From Gammaproteobacteria bacterium (GTDB lineage: Bacteria; Pseudomonadota; Gammaproteobacteria; UBA1113): a DNA stretch of 14,399 nucleotides. A model generated the notes under the pieces. The model searched no databases and had not been told where the DNA came from. It saw nothing but the letters and a program-made list of their open reading frames with translations. Each line of letters begins with the position of its first letter. Positions within the stretch are counted from its first letter, which is position 1. The translations under genes were made by a program, and so were the position numbers. Shown here piece by piece: positions 14,288 to 14,399 of this stretch. The stretch spans positions 1 to 14,399 of the forward strand of contig JAIELR010000034.1 of NCBI GenBank assembly GCA_019752835.1, read 5' to 3'.

Positions 14288-14294
14288 CTTTTTT
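14288..14294 (-). other. A_AAA_AAG heptamer at the frame junction
   Basis: On the minus strand the codons gaa aaa aag of the upstream frame contain A_AAA_AAG in exactly the phase needed for -1 slippage. The next codons after a -1 slip are gag ggt att, which is the open downstream frame. The upstream frame ends at a TAG (14194-14192); the downstream frame opens after a TGA (14321-14319). This may be a frameshift signal, or simply an A-run with one base gained or lost. Confidence 0.4.
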
Positions 14295-14399
14295 TCTTGA
14301 GGAGTAAAATCCTTGGGCTCACGGGGGTAAACAATTGTCCATCTCCTGGTGGTATCCCGAATGAGTCCCTCTTGAAGTCTGGGATTTTCTGTCAGTTGC

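Larger units (their letters stand above)
13248..14399 (-). pseudogene. HExxH zinc-protease-like protein, 3'-truncated, frame-split and cut by window edge
   Basis: The gene runs in from the right edge. Its first visible frame reads QLTENPRLQEGLIRD onward to FTPQEKK and then closes at 14192. The frame one base back continues from the A-run at 14289-14295 as EGIAFPESESEQARQAV through to 13248. The downstream part holds HELTH (codons 13922-13908), a zinc-binding HExxH motif, within MYGTLVHELTHFACKV. A helical stretch and a Ser-rich tail of about 80 residues follow. The last residues come from the transposon repeat, so the true C-terminus is lost. I do not recognise the family; an effector-type metalloprotease fits the look but is inference. 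A TTG at 14126 is the only nearby start in the second frame and lacks a good ribosome site. Either the gene is broken, the A-run count is a sequencing error, or there is -1 frameshifting. Confidence 0.65.

Overview
The window looks like a piece of an accessory island from a low-GC gammaproteobacterium. A Legionellales-like host (Legionella, Coxiella, Rickettsiella relatives) is my best guess. The basis is the strongly AT-rich coding sequence, the AbiE type IV toxin-antitoxin pair, a Tn3-family transposon, and two proteins of secreted or effector-like style: an acetyltransferase with an acidic repeat tail, and an HExxH protein with a Ser-rich tail. No rRNA, tRNA, CRISPR array or core housekeeping gene was seen, so the taxonomy is inference only.

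Layout. Positions 1-116 hold only what may be a decayed gene end running off the left edge. Positions 117-1862 carry a sigma70-like promoter and the overlapping abiEi-abiEii pair on the plus strand. From 9305 down to 1865 everything reads on the minus strand. First comes the C-terminal coiled-coil remnant of a KfrA/TnpT-like protein. Then comes a closely spaced cluster: an 890-aa AAA_13/RloC-like ATPase with a zinc hook, a 247-aa helical protein of unknown function, a DUF3800 protein, and a 373-aa protein with a HEPN-type R-N-x3-H motif. Last is a GNAT acetyltransferase whose stop lies 2 bp from the abiEii stop. Positions 9306-13272 are a compact Tn3-family transposon: 37-bp terminal repeats, tnpR, a divergent tnpA, a res-like intergenic region, and no passenger gene. 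From 13248 to the right edge is a zinc-protease-like gene on the minus strand. Its 3' end is cut off by the transposon end, and its reading frame is split at an A-run.

How it fits together. The block 2818-8699 is the part most likely to be an undescribed system. It pairs an SMC/PrrC-like ATPase with two predicted nuclease-type proteins (DUF3800 and HEPN) and one helical partner, next to an AbiE phage-exclusion module. That is the typical composition of a defence island. The assignment as one system is inference from order, orientation and spacing; nothing in the sequence proves joint function.

The transposon sits on a rearrangement junction. Its two flanks lack a shared 5-bp target duplication. 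The left flank is a 5'-truncated gene and the right flank is a 3'-truncated, unrelated gene. The locus has therefore been deleted, inverted or recombined through the element rather than simply hit by it.
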